A stretch of DNA of 64,000 bases from Marinomonas mediterranea MMB-1 (GCF_000192865.1 NC_015276.1:2914001-2978000); one strand, 5' to 3'. Counted from the first letter of the stretch, positions 25,158 through 34,169 are shown. Notes: generated by a model not told the origin, from the sequence alone. Numbers and translations: made by a program.

Positions 25158-26267
25158 CTAAGAGGCATGTTGTAACGCAGAAAACGCGTGTCGTCGTTGC
25201 CAAAATAGCTGATTAGGCCAACGCTTTTCACGTTGATAAATACGTGTTTTGGTCACATGGTACTCTTGATATATTCTTGCCATGTCTTGCTGGTATTGCA
25301 GAACAGCATCCTTAGAATCACTAACAAGCGCTCTCGTACTATGACAGGCACTGGTCATCGCAAAGCCGATGCCCATTGATGAAACAGGATCAAAGGAAAG
25401 AGCAGCATCCCCGACAGCGATAAACCTATCAGGCAATTCAGAGGTGCAATACTGGCTATGCGCTTGCTTTACCCATAGTTTAGGATGCGTTGTTTCACTG
25501 CCTTTTACACAGTCTGCAATCGCGCTGGTTTCTGCCAAATACTGATTCCAGACAGAAGCCTTGTTCAAACGCATTTCCCGCATAATATCCATATCCGTAA
25601 AACACGTAACGACCGCCAATTCAGACGAAAGGCCAGCCATATACCACCAACCATATTCACAGCTTTCAATACGTTGGTGCTGCTCAAAAGCATTATCCGG
25701 GTTGCGGATAAATGCCCCCACACCAACAAGCTGATCGTCCATCACTGGTTCAACACCAAGCATCGCACTAAGCTTGCTTTGCCTTCCCGACGCGTCCACT
25801 AAGTAATCACAGCAAACCGTTTGCTCGCCTTGTTCAGGGTGAACAAATTGGACTTGCCATACAGAATCACTCTGCTCAATTTTCATCTGCTTACAACGAG
25901 GGATAACAGTACCGCCTCGCTCAACAAAAGCCATTAACAGGGTTTCATCAAAGGCAGCTCGATCTAGTTGATAGGTTGCCCCTTGAGTGGCGAACATACT
26001 TAGGTGATGGCTCTCAATCGAACTTCCCCAAAGACTCGTTTTCCCATAATTTGGCGAAAAACAAGATTCTCCAAACTCAGAAACGGGCAAATCAAGATAC
26101 GCTAAAAAATCGAAAATACTATGAGACACCTGCTCTCCAATGCGTGCTTGGGAGAAGTCGCCTCGCTCCAATAACAACACCCTTTTGTTGTGGTGTGTCA
26201 GTAGTGACAAAGCGGAAGCGGCCCCCGCGGGGCCACCTCCTATTACAATAGCATCGTAAGATTCCAT
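25158..26267 (-). CDS. lodB: LodB-type flavoprotein for LodA maturation
   Basis: The 369-residue protein has an N-terminal FAD-binding fold (IGGGPAG, residues 8-15), a GR-type strand motif (DYLVDASGRQ) and the GDAALSFDP motif of tryptophan-halogenase-like monooxygenases. In the lod/gox systems this flavoprotein is needed to form the cysteine tryptophylquinone cofactor in the partner oxidase. It begins 2 bp after the lodA stop, so the two are co-translated in one operon. The length and partner agree with M. mediterranea LodB. Confidence 0.92.
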   Translation of the reverse strand: MESYDAIVIGGGPAGAASALSLLTHHNKRVLLLERGDFSQARIGEQVSHSIFDFLAYLDLPVSEFGESCFSPNYGKTSLWGSSIESHHLSMFATQGATYQLDRAAFDETLLMAFVERGGTVIPRCKQMKIEQSDSVWQVQFVHPEQGEQTVCCDYLVDASGRQSKLSAMLGVEPVMDDQLVGVGAFIRNPDNAFEQHQRIESCEYGWWYMAGLSSELAVVTCFTDMDIMREMRLNKASVWNQYLAETSAIADCVKGSETTHPKLWVKQAHSQYCTSELPDRFIAVGDAALSFDPVSSMGIGFAMTSACHSTRALVSDSKDAVLQYQQDMARIYQEYHVTKTRIYQREKRWPNQLFWQRRHAFSALQHAS

Positions 26268-26269
26268 TG

Positions 26270-28450
26270 CTAACCTCGCATCCGTGTGCCTGAACGAGGG
26301 CGAATGTTGCTCGAACGGACCTTACTAAACGCTCTCTCTTCAAAGTAAGACGCCATCAACTTACCTTTTTTAGTGCCCTTTCCTTCTAAAGATTCCTTAT
26401 TGGCATTAATGAAGAAGACAGGCAGACTGGTCTCATTATCCTCGCTATTGCCCGTTACTTGACCAACAAGTACCTCTTTAAAATCGAACAATTCGTGGTT
26501 TCGTTCCGTCTCCGTAAAGAATGGGAAACCATCATTATTTTGGTTACGATCTCGAATAAAAGCCAACGCAGACCAATGCTCAACCATCTGACTGTAACTA
26601 TTAATGCCACGGGCATAGTTAATTTGTTGCCCCGCAGGCAAATGACTGTGCAGCTGGCCTTCAGTATCAAGTTCACCAGTTAACACATCCCAAGGGCTTT
26701 GCGGTGGCCACCAGTAGCTGTAGTAAGCTGGCGGCAAAGGCACTTTCTCATCGACGTTTTTGGTCGCACTCACACTCGATTGGTCAGGTACACTGACGCC
26801 TGCCGGTAAATTTCCCCATTCATAGTGCGTACGAGATGTGACGGTTTCCGTCTGACTTGCTTTATTGACGCTTGGCTCACTGAAGTTGACGGTCTGAATC
26901 GTGCAGTTAAAGAAGTCAGCCTGCCAAGGACAAGCCATGCGCTTAGTGAGATCACCAGGTTCACAGCCCGTCTCTTCTTCACACTCATCACGTTCAGGTG
27001 TAAGCCCATTCACATCGAAATAGGCCTTATCCTGATAATGTTTAATTTGATAAGCGTCTTTGTATATCACGGGGTTCTGTAAACTCCAGGTCATTTCTAT
27101 TCCTGGACACATAGGCAATCCAACACAATTGCCGATGCTTGCGGTATCCATGTCGCTTACTGGATAATCGTCCGCCGGACCTGCTGTGAACTCTCCTTCA
27201 GCCCATTGCCCTAACAAAAAGAGTTGAGTGGCATCCAAAGCAAGAAATTTCTCTACGACATTATCCGTTAAGTCATAAAAGTTAGAACTGCTCACGGAGT
27301 TACTGCCTGAGTTCATCGGCATCAAAGGCAAGATATCGCCCTCTACCTCACTGCTCATCAAGACCTGCTGCGGCTGATCATAGTCACCAATTACCTTGTT
27401 ATCTAGCTGTCGGAAGTAATTGTAGTACTTCATACGGTTCGCCTTGTTGGCGGCACTACCGTCGCGATAATCGAACTGAAAACTAAAAAAGCCACTCATC
27501 GATTGGACATTAGAAACCCACTGATACTGGCTGATACGCTGAATAATAGGCAAGATATCACGGTCGAAATTGGCAACATAATCTGACTTATAATGCCCTG
27601 TTGCGCTGTCGTACATGTCTGGAACAAGGTCGAAGTTCCTCACGCCAACATCGAAACAGGTATCACTTAGTGTCGAGATATTCACAATTTCGGGGGCAAA
27701 GTCAGGCGAGCCAACTACCATCCAAGCCGTCGAGGTTTCGGATGAGTCATCACTATAAGTAACGACACAAGTCACAGAGCCATCGGAAATATCGTCATAC
27801 CAATCATCTCCACCACCATAACCGCTGAGATCTGTATTCCCCCCAGCAAAACCGTAACCACCCAATACAATAAGGCGACCTTGGCTGTCAGTACGCAGGG
27901 TTCCCAAACTTTCAAAGTGCTTTGAACCCTGTAGGAGCTCACCAGAGGGATAGGAAGGATGTAAATACGTCTCTGGAATATTGTTAATACTGATTTCAAC
28001 CGTAGCCATTACACCGCTGACTGAACGCGGACCTAGGTCGATAATTAATGATTGCCGCTCACTAGACGCTGTTTTACTTGCATTTCTCCATGGTACACCC
28101 CGCGCCGAATAACTGTTATCTCGCCCATAAAGAAGGTTGCCATTTAGTTCTCGAAACTCATACCAAGCCGCCTTTTTATTCGCTAGATGCACCGTCCATT
28201 CGATGTTTTTTACATTCGGCGAATCTAAGGTCAGCTCCTCATTTGACGCACCAAACACTTTAAACACTTGTCCCTGTCGACGTATACAACCTGCCTCGTC
28301 TTTAAAGTTGACGACTGTCGTCGTAGGTTTGAGATCGACATCATGCTCGTAGGGAAGACCACCAATCTCCATCGGATTTAATACAAAATTATCGGTATTA
28401 GCATTACCTAGTCGGGCAACACCAATAGAAGGGTGAACAGAAAGCGCCAT
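26270..28450 (-). CDS. lodA: LodA, lysine epsilon-oxidase (CTQ quinoprotein, antibacterial marinocine)
   Basis: The 726-residue protein has LodA's exact length, and counting places Cys516 (ADFFNC) and Trp581 (SYWW) where the cysteine tryptophylquinone cofactor forms. Tyr211, Cys448, Asp512 and Lys530, known as active-site or maturation residues, are also conserved. LodA oxidises the epsilon-amino group of L-lysine, releasing ammonia and hydrogen peroxide. The peroxide kills competitors and causes cell death and dispersal in biofilms. There is no classical signal peptide, consistent with the known enzyme. AAAGGAG precedes the ATG. Upstream DNA holds a direct repeat and inverted repeats that may regulate the operon. 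Confidence 0.95.
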   Translation of the reverse strand: MALSVHPSIGVARLGNANTDNFVLNPMEIGGLPYEHDVDLKPTTTVVNFKDEAGCIRRQGQVFKVFGASNEELTLDSPNVKNIEWTVHLANKKAAWYEFRELNGNLLYGRDNSYSARGVPWRNASKTASSERQSLIIDLGPRSVSGVMATVEISINNIPETYLHPSYPSGELLQGSKHFESLGTLRTDSQGRLIVLGGYGFAGGNTDLSGYGGGDDWYDDISDGSVTCVVTYSDDSSETSTAWMVVGSPDFAPEIVNISTLSDTCFDVGVRNFDLVPDMYDSATGHYKSDYVANFDRDILPIIQRISQYQWVSNVQSMSGFFSFQFDYRDGSAANKANRMKYYNYFRQLDNKVIGDYDQPQQVLMSSEVEGDILPLMPMNSGSNSVSSSNFYDLTDNVVEKFLALDATQLFLLGQWAEGEFTAGPADDYPVSDMDTASIGNCVGLPMCPGIEMTWSLQNPVIYKDAYQIKHYQDKAYFDVNGLTPERDECEEETGCEPGDLTKRMACPWQADFFNCTIQTVNFSEPSVNKASQTETVTSRTHYEWGNLPAGVSVPDQSSVSATKNVDEKVPLPPAYYSYWWPPQSPWDVLTGELDTEGQLHSHLPAGQQINYARGINSYSQMVEHWSALAFIRDRNQNNDGFPFFTETERNHELFDFKEVLVGQVTGNSEDNETSLPVFFINANKESLEGKGTKKGKLMASYFEERAFSKVRSSNIRPRSGTRMRG

Positions 28451-28501
28451 AACTTACTCCTTTGTTGATAACTAAAATCCATAAACCGTTTTTATACGAA
28501 T

Positions 28502-28596
28502 GGTCTTTCAGTTAAGCAGAGCAATGCAGGTACGGCAGTATCAGTTCAGTATCAGTTAATCCCTCTTGACAAGGGAGGCTGTTTCTCTGAAAGACC
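28502..28596. promoter_or_regulatory. Structured upstream region of lodAB
   Basis: GGTCTTTCAG (28502-28511) and CTGAAAGACC (28587-28596) form a 10-bp inverted repeat. Between them is a perfect 11-bp direct repeat, CAGTATCAGTT, at 28536 and 28547. The element begins about 50 bp upstream of the lodA start and may be its regulatory region. Confidence 0.5.
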
Positions 28597-28608
28597 CAAC
28601 GTTAAATT

Positions 28609-28630
28609 CGCGATCTAAAATTAGATCGCG
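28609..28630. terminator. Perfect palindrome after the 28671 gene
   Basis: CGCGATCTAA-AA-TTAGATCGCG is a 10-bp perfect stem just downstream of the minus-strand gene ending at 28671. There is no U tract, so it could be a terminator, an mRNA-end stem or an operator for lodAB. Confidence 0.5.
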
Positions 28631-28670
28631 TAATTTGATTCGTCTTAATCTCTGTTCACAAATAGAACCC

Positions 28671-29897
28671 TCATTTATCTAACTCCAATGCCAATTTGTA
28701 GTTTTCAGTGACCGTCTCAATAACAGAAATTAACCTTGAAACTTCGGTTTCTAAAAACTCAATTTTTGCTTCACCAATTTTAACCGGCAAAGTGGCTGTT
28801 TTTTCCATTACGTCCGCAGCAGCAGAACCAATGTTTTCAAACATCTGTCTCACGCCATCTAAACCAACACCGACTACTCCCCCAATTATCTTGAGGCTGG
28901 CATTAGTGACGGAAGCAGAAACGGCTACCGATGCTAACGCCATTTGTGAAGATTTATGAAAAGTATTAAGGTCTTTGAGCATATAACGCCGATCATTCAT
29001 TATTGCTACCTTCAAAACCGCTAGTAACTTAATGTCTTTTGTAACAGTGAAACCCTCGCGAGTTGCACTGCCTTTCGTCAATTTAGCGTCATCCGCTAGA
29101 ATAGACATTTGCCCGGTTACAATTTTTTCCAACAGATTGTCGTAAGAATTCACGACTTCTCCAAATGCGTTCACTATGTCTTCGCTTAACCTCGATATAG
29201 ATTTGTCAGCGTCAGTAAGACCCAAATCAAACTTTTTCTTCAGTAAACTAAGTGGCGTGGCGCCAATATCTTTACTCCAACTGGCGCCTGATGCTCTAGA
29301 ATATTTTAAGACTTGGTAGGTGCTAGAAAGCGCGCTAGGCCACAGCCCTTTGACAGCCAATTTTAGCTGCTTAAACTCATCGCTTATCAATAATGCCTTG
29401 CCATGATTCGCAATATCGCCGGCCGTTTCCTTATCTTGAAATTGTACTTTTGGTTGTGTGAACGAGTCTAACTTCGTTTCAATATCCTGTAGACACTTTA
29501 CCCCGTTTGAAAAGAACCATACATTATACGAATTACCATCAGTGATATTCTTAGCATTCAGTAACGCAGTATTCCAATCAATCCATTGATTGCCTGCTCG
29601 TTGTTGAATATACACAGGAAAATCGCCTTTAAAACGCTTATTAACATCATCAAACTCTAAACTCGCTATTGCTTGATTTGCATACCACTTTGTTTCGTTA
29701 ATACTTCCAGACAAAGCGTAACCGAATCCCATAAAACCTCGAACGGCCAGCACAAGTCCCCGAGACTTAGACGTTGAAAACGTCTTCACACACTCATCAC
29801 TTATTTCTTCTATTTTTTTATAGGAAGACAACTTAATAAAGTTCAGATAGCACTTCGCGACATTTTGCATCTCTTTGGTCTTAATTGAATTAGCCAT
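28671..29897 (-). CDS. Large helical protein of unknown function
   Basis: The 408-residue protein has no signal peptide and is mostly helical. A long nonpolar stretch near residues 315-350 (MALASVAVSASVTNASLKIIGGVVGVGLDGV) looks like a membrane-inserting hairpin, followed by a C-terminal coiled region. This resembles in outline alpha-helical pore-forming proteins, but no family motif is recognised. Its start overlaps the small basic gene upstream by 8 bp. It sits just upstream of lodAB in the same direction, 220 bp away. A toxin or membrane-active function is inference only. Confidence 0.5.
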   Translation of the reverse strand: MANSIKTKEMQNVAKCYLNFIKLSSYKKIEEISDECVKTFSTSKSRGLVLAVRGFMGFGYALSGSINETKWYANQAIASLEFDDVNKRFKGDFPVYIQQRAGNQWIDWNTALLNAKNITDGNSYNVWFFSNGVKCLQDIETKLDSFTQPKVQFQDKETAGDIANHGKALLISDEFKQLKLAVKGLWPSALSSTYQVLKYSRASGASWSKDIGATPLSLLKKKFDLGLTDADKSISRLSEDIVNAFGEVVNSYDNLLEKIVTGQMSILADDAKLTKGSATREGFTVTKDIKLLAVLKVAIMNDRRYMLKDLNTFHKSSQMALASVAVSASVTNASLKIIGGVVGVGLDGVRQMFENIGSAAADVMEKTATLPVKIGEAKIEFLETEVSRLISVIETVTENYKLALELDK

Positions 29898-30066
29898 TCG
29901 TGTTCACCCTCTCTTTTCGTACTGTTTCATAGGACTGCTGAAACAATTCAGCCCACTCATTCGATACCTTCGCTAATTGCACCTCTACTTTCGCCTGCGC
30001 TGTATTACGTTTCGCATTCTGTTTTTGTGGCGTCAATGACTTAATACGTATAGGATTCTGCGCCAT
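29890..30066 (-). CDS. Small basic protein coupled to the 408-residue gene
   Basis: From the ATG at 30066 (AAAGGAG twelve bases upstream; the ORF opens 8 codons earlier) the product has 58 residues, rich in Lys, Arg, Gln and Asn at the start and helical at the end (NEWAELFQQSYETVRKER). It overlaps the following gene by 8 bp, so they are translationally coupled. It could be a chaperone or immunity partner of the larger protein, but nothing in the sequence proves that. Confidence 0.55.
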   Translation of the reverse strand: MAQNPIRIKSLTPQKQNAKRNTAQAKVEVQLAKVSNEWAELFQQSYETVRKERVNTNG

Positions 30067-30334
30067 TATTCTTGTCTCCTTTCTTTCCAACTAGAGTGAT
30101 ATATGTATTTCCACTGGAACAAATTTACTGTCTCTCAGTCTTATCTTCTCAGGTTAATAAAAGACAATTTCCGCCGAATCAATGAATTCAAAAAAACAGC
30201 GTTAACCCATCGCTCTCCCCCTCACAGAGGCTCAAACTAAACATTCATAACCCCTTTTTTATCCCAGCCTTACCCGATTTTCTTTTTCTGTTTTTATCTA
30301 CTCTTGAAGCACCAATTTTGACAAGGAGACCGTG

Positions 30335-31036
30335 ATGAGACAGCTTTTATTTCGTTTGGGGGAGGCGTCGGATGGACGTCATTATGCTTTTATTACTGAT
30401 CAACCCGATATCGATGATATGTTCGACAGTGGTTATAAAACGGCGTACAAGCATAGAGATACATCAACGGGACGAGAATTGCTCGCTCGTTGGCAACACA
30501 CTTTTTCCGTCAAATCTAAAGAATTTGACATAATGCCTGAGGAAGATGCGCTTCCTGATTTACTTCAGAAAGCATTTGATTCGATGATGAATCGACTAGT
30601 TAACGGGATAGATGTCTTTTTCTGTGACTATAATTTGGCAATTGAGGCAGATCTGCCGATTTGCAATAATGTCATGGACCGCTTCCGCTCAACCGACTTT
30701 GTGTTATTTTCGTGTGAAGAGTTAATTGGAAACGACCCAACCACTCAGCCATATATGGTTTCTTACGCTGCTCCTCGTTACCCGAACAGCAGCAATAGTG
30801 GCAGCCAACATCGAATTTATTCCAAGACAGATCCATTCGCGTTTAGTTTAGCCATTAACGCAATTGTGACTCAACGAGAGCGCGATAATTTAAACGGCGG
30901 GCATATTCGTTCGGAGATAGATGCCTACATCAGCGACAATATCGTTAATGAACAAGAGGCTGAACTAGCAATAAACCAATTCGTTGACGTCCTTTCAAAA
31001 TACTTGCATTCAAAAGCGGCCATTGATGCAAAGTAG
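30335..31036 (+). CDS. Uncharacterised protein, possible pseudo-receiver
   Basis: The 233-residue soluble protein (ATG at 30335 chosen over GTG 30332 because AAGGAG is better spaced) has a stretch near residues 85-125 (GIDVFFCDYNLA...NVMDRFRSTDFVLFS). It resembles the strand-Asp-strand core of response-regulator receiver domains. The matching N-terminal acidic pair is not obvious, so it may be a pseudo-receiver. No output domain follows. It is divergent from the 408-residue operon and convergent with the amidase gene. Confidence 0.5.
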   Translation: MRQLLFRLGEASDGRHYAFITDQPDIDDMFDSGYKTAYKHRDTSTGRELLARWQHTFSVKSKEFDIMPEEDALPDLLQKAFDSMMNRLVNGIDVFFCDYNLAIEADLPICNNVMDRFRSTDFVLFSCEELIGNDPTTQPYMVSYAAPRYPNSSNSGSQHRIYSKTDPFAFSLAINAIVTQRERDNLNGGHIRSEIDAYISDNIVNEQEAELAINQFVDVLSKYLHSKAAIDAK

Positions 31037-31126
31037 TAAAACGAAACGAATACGTTGATTACTACTCAATCAAAGTGGGCGTCTCGTCCACTTAATACCT
31101 ATATAGGTAAAACCAAAAAAATAATA

Positions 31127-32089
31127 CTACGTAAGTGCATACGCAGCCGTTCGTTTTGACTTAGGCATAGAGTCAAGCGACAGAGAAGGTTGATAGTGTA
31201 TGCCATTCCAAGCATCCCAATTGACGTTTCTAAGGTCAATTGAATACATCTGGTCGGCGCCACGAAACGAGACAGAAAAAATAAGGTTACTCAAATCTTT
31301 GCTGACAACCCATTGAATGTCATGATTTTCTTCTTCTGAAAAACCATTGTCATCGACCTGTTTGGCAAAGTCGAACGTATTGAGAATATGAAAATTAAAC
31401 TCGATTACCCTTTGCTCCACCTCGGGAGAGACCGTTAGTCGATTCATAAACGCGGTTCGAATAAACTGTTTAGGGCTAGGTAACAGATAGACAGGATTGT
31501 TATACGCTCTTATTTTCCCTTCAATACACTCTATCGCAATCGAATGCCCTGTTTGATCATAAAGAATAAAGCGCATCTGGCAATGATCGCTTATTAATGC
31601 ATTTACCTCATCGATACCATGTTGAGTCGCTGCATAAGACGCCACCAGCGAACTCTGATTGGAATGCTCCAGGTACTCAAAAAACTCATTTTTCGAACGA
31701 TCGGTAATCGCCTCCTTGCCTAAAGCTTGAATCACTTGGTGACATGTCGAGAACTGGCTTAGAACCCACTGTAGGAGATCTAAATTATCGAGCACATCAT
31801 CCGATTGATTCCTTGAAAGAAGCGAGCTTTTTGATGACCAAAAGGCGCCTCCCGATAAGCCTTCTGTATTCATGCCATCGACTACAGCATCCTGACCCAA
31901 CACACTCATCCCCATAAAACTGTAATGGCTGCGCCAAGAATATTGTGCACGATATTGACGAACCTTTGCTTTGAATTCATGCCCAGCCTTTCGGAAAAAC
32001 AGTTTGGAATGTAGCTCCTCAGAACGTGTCATTGAACGTCCATTTACATAAAATTGATTGTCAGTGCGTAACATAAAATCAGTGCACAT
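31127..32089 (-). CDS. Ntn/C45-type linear amide hydrolase (choloylglycine hydrolase-like)
   Basis: The 320-residue protein begins MCTDF, exposing Cys2 as the N-terminal nucleophile after Met removal. It continues with GRSM, VDGMNTEGLSG and a C-terminal Arg-containing strand typical of penicillin-V acylase/bile-salt-hydrolase relatives. These enzymes cleave linear amide bonds. In marine bacteria, likely substrates are N-acyl amino acids or acyl-homoserine lactones rather than bile salts. No signal peptide is seen. It stands alone between the pseudo-receiver gene and the reb locus. Confidence 0.8.
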   Translation of the reverse strand: MCTDFMLRTDNQFYVNGRSMTRSEELHSKLFFRKAGHEFKAKVRQYRAQYSWRSHYSFMGMSVLGQDAVVDGMNTEGLSGGAFWSSKSSLLSRNQSDDVLDNLDLLQWVLSQFSTCHQVIQALGKEAITDRSKNEFFEYLEHSNQSSLVASYAATQHGIDEVNALISDHCQMRFILYDQTGHSIAIECIEGKIRAYNNPVYLLPSPKQFIRTAFMNRLTVSPEVEQRVIEFNFHILNTFDFAKQVDDNGFSEEENHDIQWVVSKDLSNLIFSVSFRGADQMYSIDLRNVNWDAWNGIHYQPSLSLDSMPKSKRTAAYALT

Positions 32090-32526
32090 CTATAGCGTTC
32101 CTCAATGTCATTAGCCTGCTCACCTAACTCATCAGGCAGCGCAATAAGAGCGAGTATTTAGCTATATTTGACTGAAGAAATCGATTACACAGCATTACGC
32201 CAACAACAAACTGGCGCTTATTTGAAAGTATAAACATGACCATTTGCTACGACGGAAAAACGTGTCAAAAAGGCAATAATAAATCGACAGCAGCTTTAAA
32301 AGCGGGATTTAAAAGGTAAAACGTTAGGCAGGCAAGCCAAATATTCATAAAAAGGTCCAGTAATCGCATAATGTCTCCGTTATCAAAACTGGTGAGTGTT
32401 AAATATGACAATGTCATAAAGTACACTCTACCTTTGCCCTGAGATGTAAACGCGGCAAAAACCTTTTAAAATTCAAGTTTTTAATGGAATTTTCTGACGC
32501 CCGCCATTGCGACTACTACTCAACGT
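32090..32526. other. Intergenic region between amidase and reb locus
   Basis: The 437-bp AT-rich gap likely holds the amidase promoter and the reb transcript end. No clear intrinsic terminator was found. A 27-codon plus-strand ORF near 32236 has no good ribosome site and is not annotated. Confidence 0.4.
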
Positions 32527-32793
32527 TTAGCCAAATTTTTTCGCCACCTCAGCGGCTTTACCACCCAGTTCAGCAAAGTTGGCGGTCCCTTTTTCCATTA
32601 CTTTTTGAGCTTCTTGTATCACCTGCACATACTTTGGATCGCCCGTTGCAATAAGCTGAGACAAAGCAACACCGATGGCAGTTGTACTGATGGTATTCAG
32701 ATTACGAAGGTTATCGGCAGCGTCTTGAACGGCAATGGCAGTCGATTGCGCAACCGACTGTTTGGCTTTGTCTGTGGTACTTTCATCAGCCAT
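32527..32793 (-). CDS. Reb-related R-body protein, class II
   Basis: This 88-residue protein shares the class II signature with the 34253 gene: QSVAQSTAIAVQDAADNLRNLNTISTTAIGVALSQLIATGDPKYVQVI. Predicted secondary structure is one long amphipathic helix region without signal peptide. R-bodies are coiled protein ribbons built from small Reb proteins that unroll on a trigger such as low pH. This is the last gene of the minus-strand reb run, 18 bp after a class III gene. Assignment rests on its position and on similarity to the paralogue. Confidence 0.78.
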   Translation of the reverse strand: MADESTTDKAKQSVAQSTAIAVQDAADNLRNLNTISTTAIGVALSQLIATGDPKYVQVIQEAQKVMEKGTANFAELGGKAAEVAKKFG

Positions 32794-32811
32794 AAGAGAG
32801 AGGCGAGCTTA

Positions 32812-33000
32812 TTAGCCGCCTTGCCTAAGTATCAAAGCGCAAGCGGTTGAGGTTGATGCATTACTGATCGTTTGCATACTTTGCTGGATGGTGACCGCAT
32901 TCTGCATTTGCAGACCCATGCTGTCGGACATTGCAGAGTCGGTAAGCTGTGTGATCATCTTAGATACATTTTCTAAATCTTTCGATTTGTCATCGCTCAT
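32812..33000 (-). CDS. Reb-related R-body protein, class III (62 residues)
   Basis: A very short protein with the class III pattern DSMGLQMQNAVTIQQSMQTISNASTSTACALI, also present in the 33741 gene and more weakly in the 35909 gene. AGGAG precedes the ATG. It sits between a class II and a class I gene, repeating the class order seen in the other half of the locus. Confidence 0.72.
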   Translation of the reverse strand: MSDDKSKDLENVSKMITQLTDSAMSDSMGLQMQNAVTIQQSMQTISNASTSTACALILRQGG

Positions 33001-33029
33001 ATTTGTCGCTCCTGCATACTGGCTACGGC

Positions 33030-33125
33030 CTATCTATCAAAGTGATCGATCTATCGAAACGACCTATCTATCACACAGTTTCTCTATCAACACGGCCTTT
33101 CTATCAACACAGCCTCTTGCTATAA
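33030..33125. repeat. Imperfect CTATC-rich repeats
   Basis: Several degenerate units such as CTATCAACACGGCCTTT and CTATCAACACAGCCTCTT occur in the untranslated gap between two reb genes, with a period of roughly 16-20 bp. No coding potential. Confidence 0.55.
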
Positions 33126-33187
33126 AAGCGGTCGGCAGATAGAAAATGCGCAAAGAGAAAACCGTCCCTCAATGCGCACAATCAAAA

Positions 33188-33466
33188 TCACTCCGTGTCT
33201 TTTTCAACAATGCCCTCTGAGGCACGGCCCAATACGGCCGTGCCAATTGCTGCAAGTCCATTCACACCCTGTACCGTTGCGGATTGCATGGTAATGTTAG
33301 CCTGCTGTTGTGAGTTCGTTGCGTTGTTGTTTAGGTTAGACATTGCTAACCCCATCGCGGTATAAAAATTACCCATCGCCGTTGAGGGAGCGCTGCCCAC
33401 GACTTGAGTATTCGTTTGCGTGATGGAATCCGTTATTTGCTCATTTACAAGTTTCTTCTTAGCCAT
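33188..33466 (-). CDS. RebB-family R-body protein, class I
   Basis: The 92-residue protein carries the RebB pattern LVNEQITDSITQTNTQVVGSAPSTAMGN, then a Gln-rich block (ATNSQQQANITMQSATVQGVNGLAAIG) and a GRASEGIVEKD end. Compared with the four copies upstream in the operon it has a longer Lys-rich start and a modified middle. Class I proteins are the likely ribbon-forming subunits, by analogy with Caedibacter RebB. Confidence 0.85.
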   Translation of the reverse strand: MAKKKLVNEQITDSITQTNTQVVGSAPSTAMGNFYTAMGLAMSNLNNNATNSQQQANITMQSATVQGVNGLAAIGTAVLGRASEGIVEKDTE

Positions 33467-33474
33467 AGGAACCT

Positions 33475-33744
33475 CTATTTCACTTCATTGGGCAGCAGGG
33501 ATTGCAACTGCTGATTAATTTTTTCCATTTCTTCATTCAGCTGACTTTCAATGGTATCGATCATGCCACTAACTTCCTGCTCAATTCTCTGCACGCTTGG
33601 CGCTTCAGTTGGTTCTTCGTCTACATGAAAGGTTTGATTGCTTTCTAGCAAGGCATCAATTTCTTTTCGTTGTTCCTCGGTAAACAGCTCGATTTGCTTG
33701 AGTTGCGCTTCGACATCAAAGTGCATTGCATTTTCATTGCTCAC
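33475..33744 (-). CDS. Coiled-coil protein in the R-body operon
   Basis: An 89-residue acidic protein with heptad-like helices (VEAQLKQIELFTEEQRKEIDALLE, then VQRIEQEVSGMIDTIESQLNEEMEKINQQLQ). Its GTG start overlaps the preceding TGA stop (GTGA) with AAAGGAG nearby, so it is coupled to the 33741 gene. It lacks Reb signatures. It may regulate ribbon assembly, by comparison with the non-structural reb products of other R-body loci. Confidence 0.65.
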   Translation of the reverse strand: MSNENAMHFDVEAQLKQIELFTEEQRKEIDALLESNQTFHVDEEPTEAPSVQRIEQEVSGMIDTIESQLNEEMEKINQQLQSLLPNEVK

Positions 33745-34169
33745 GATTTACTCCTTTTAGATCGAAAAAAGAACCGGAAAAAACCGGACTTCTTCTCCGT
33801 GTCTTCTGACTCATTTACATCATCCGAATCCTCTGAGTCTGAAGACGAACTAACGTCAAAGCTAGCCGCCTCTTCAGGCGCCTTCTTTCCATGTTTAGCC
33901 TCTTTCCCAACCTTAATAGGCTCCGCAGACTTGGTTTGCAAAAGCCGCGCGCAAGCGTTTGTAACGGACGCTGCCGTTGTCATTTGCGATTGCTGTTGAT
34001 TGGTCACTGCGTTATGCATCGAAAGACCCAGCGTGTCGGTCAAAGTGGTTTCTAACAATGTCGTTGGCTGCGCTGAAAACGACTGTAATGTGTTAAAATC
34101 ATCCATCGCATTTTGAGGAAGTTCATACTCGAACTCATTTTGAAAACGGGTATCCTGTTGCTTCATCAT
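33741..34169 (-). CDS. Reb-related protein, class III with acidic Ser-rich tail
   Basis: The 142-residue protein has the class III block (TDTLGLSMHNAVTNQQQSQMTTAASVTNACARLL, about 43-76) followed by a unique tail. The tail has a Lys-rich linker, a Ser/Asp/Glu repeat region and a basic-aromatic end (KKSGFFRFFFRSKRSKS). The strongly basic aromatic end is unusual for a Reb protein and could anchor the structure to membrane or nucleic acid. AGGAGC precedes the ATG. Confidence 0.7.
   Translation of the reverse strand: MMKQQDTRFQNEFEYELPQNAMDDFNTLQSFSAQPTTLLETTLTDTLGLSMHNAVTNQQQSQMTTAASVTNACARLLQTKSAEPIKVGKEAKHGKKAPEEAASFDVSSSSDSEDSDDVNESEDTEKKSGFFRFFFRSKRSKS

Noticed and set aside
32236..32319. 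27-codon ORF between the amidase and reb genes
   Set aside because: No ribosome binding site and low-complexity composition; likely chance.
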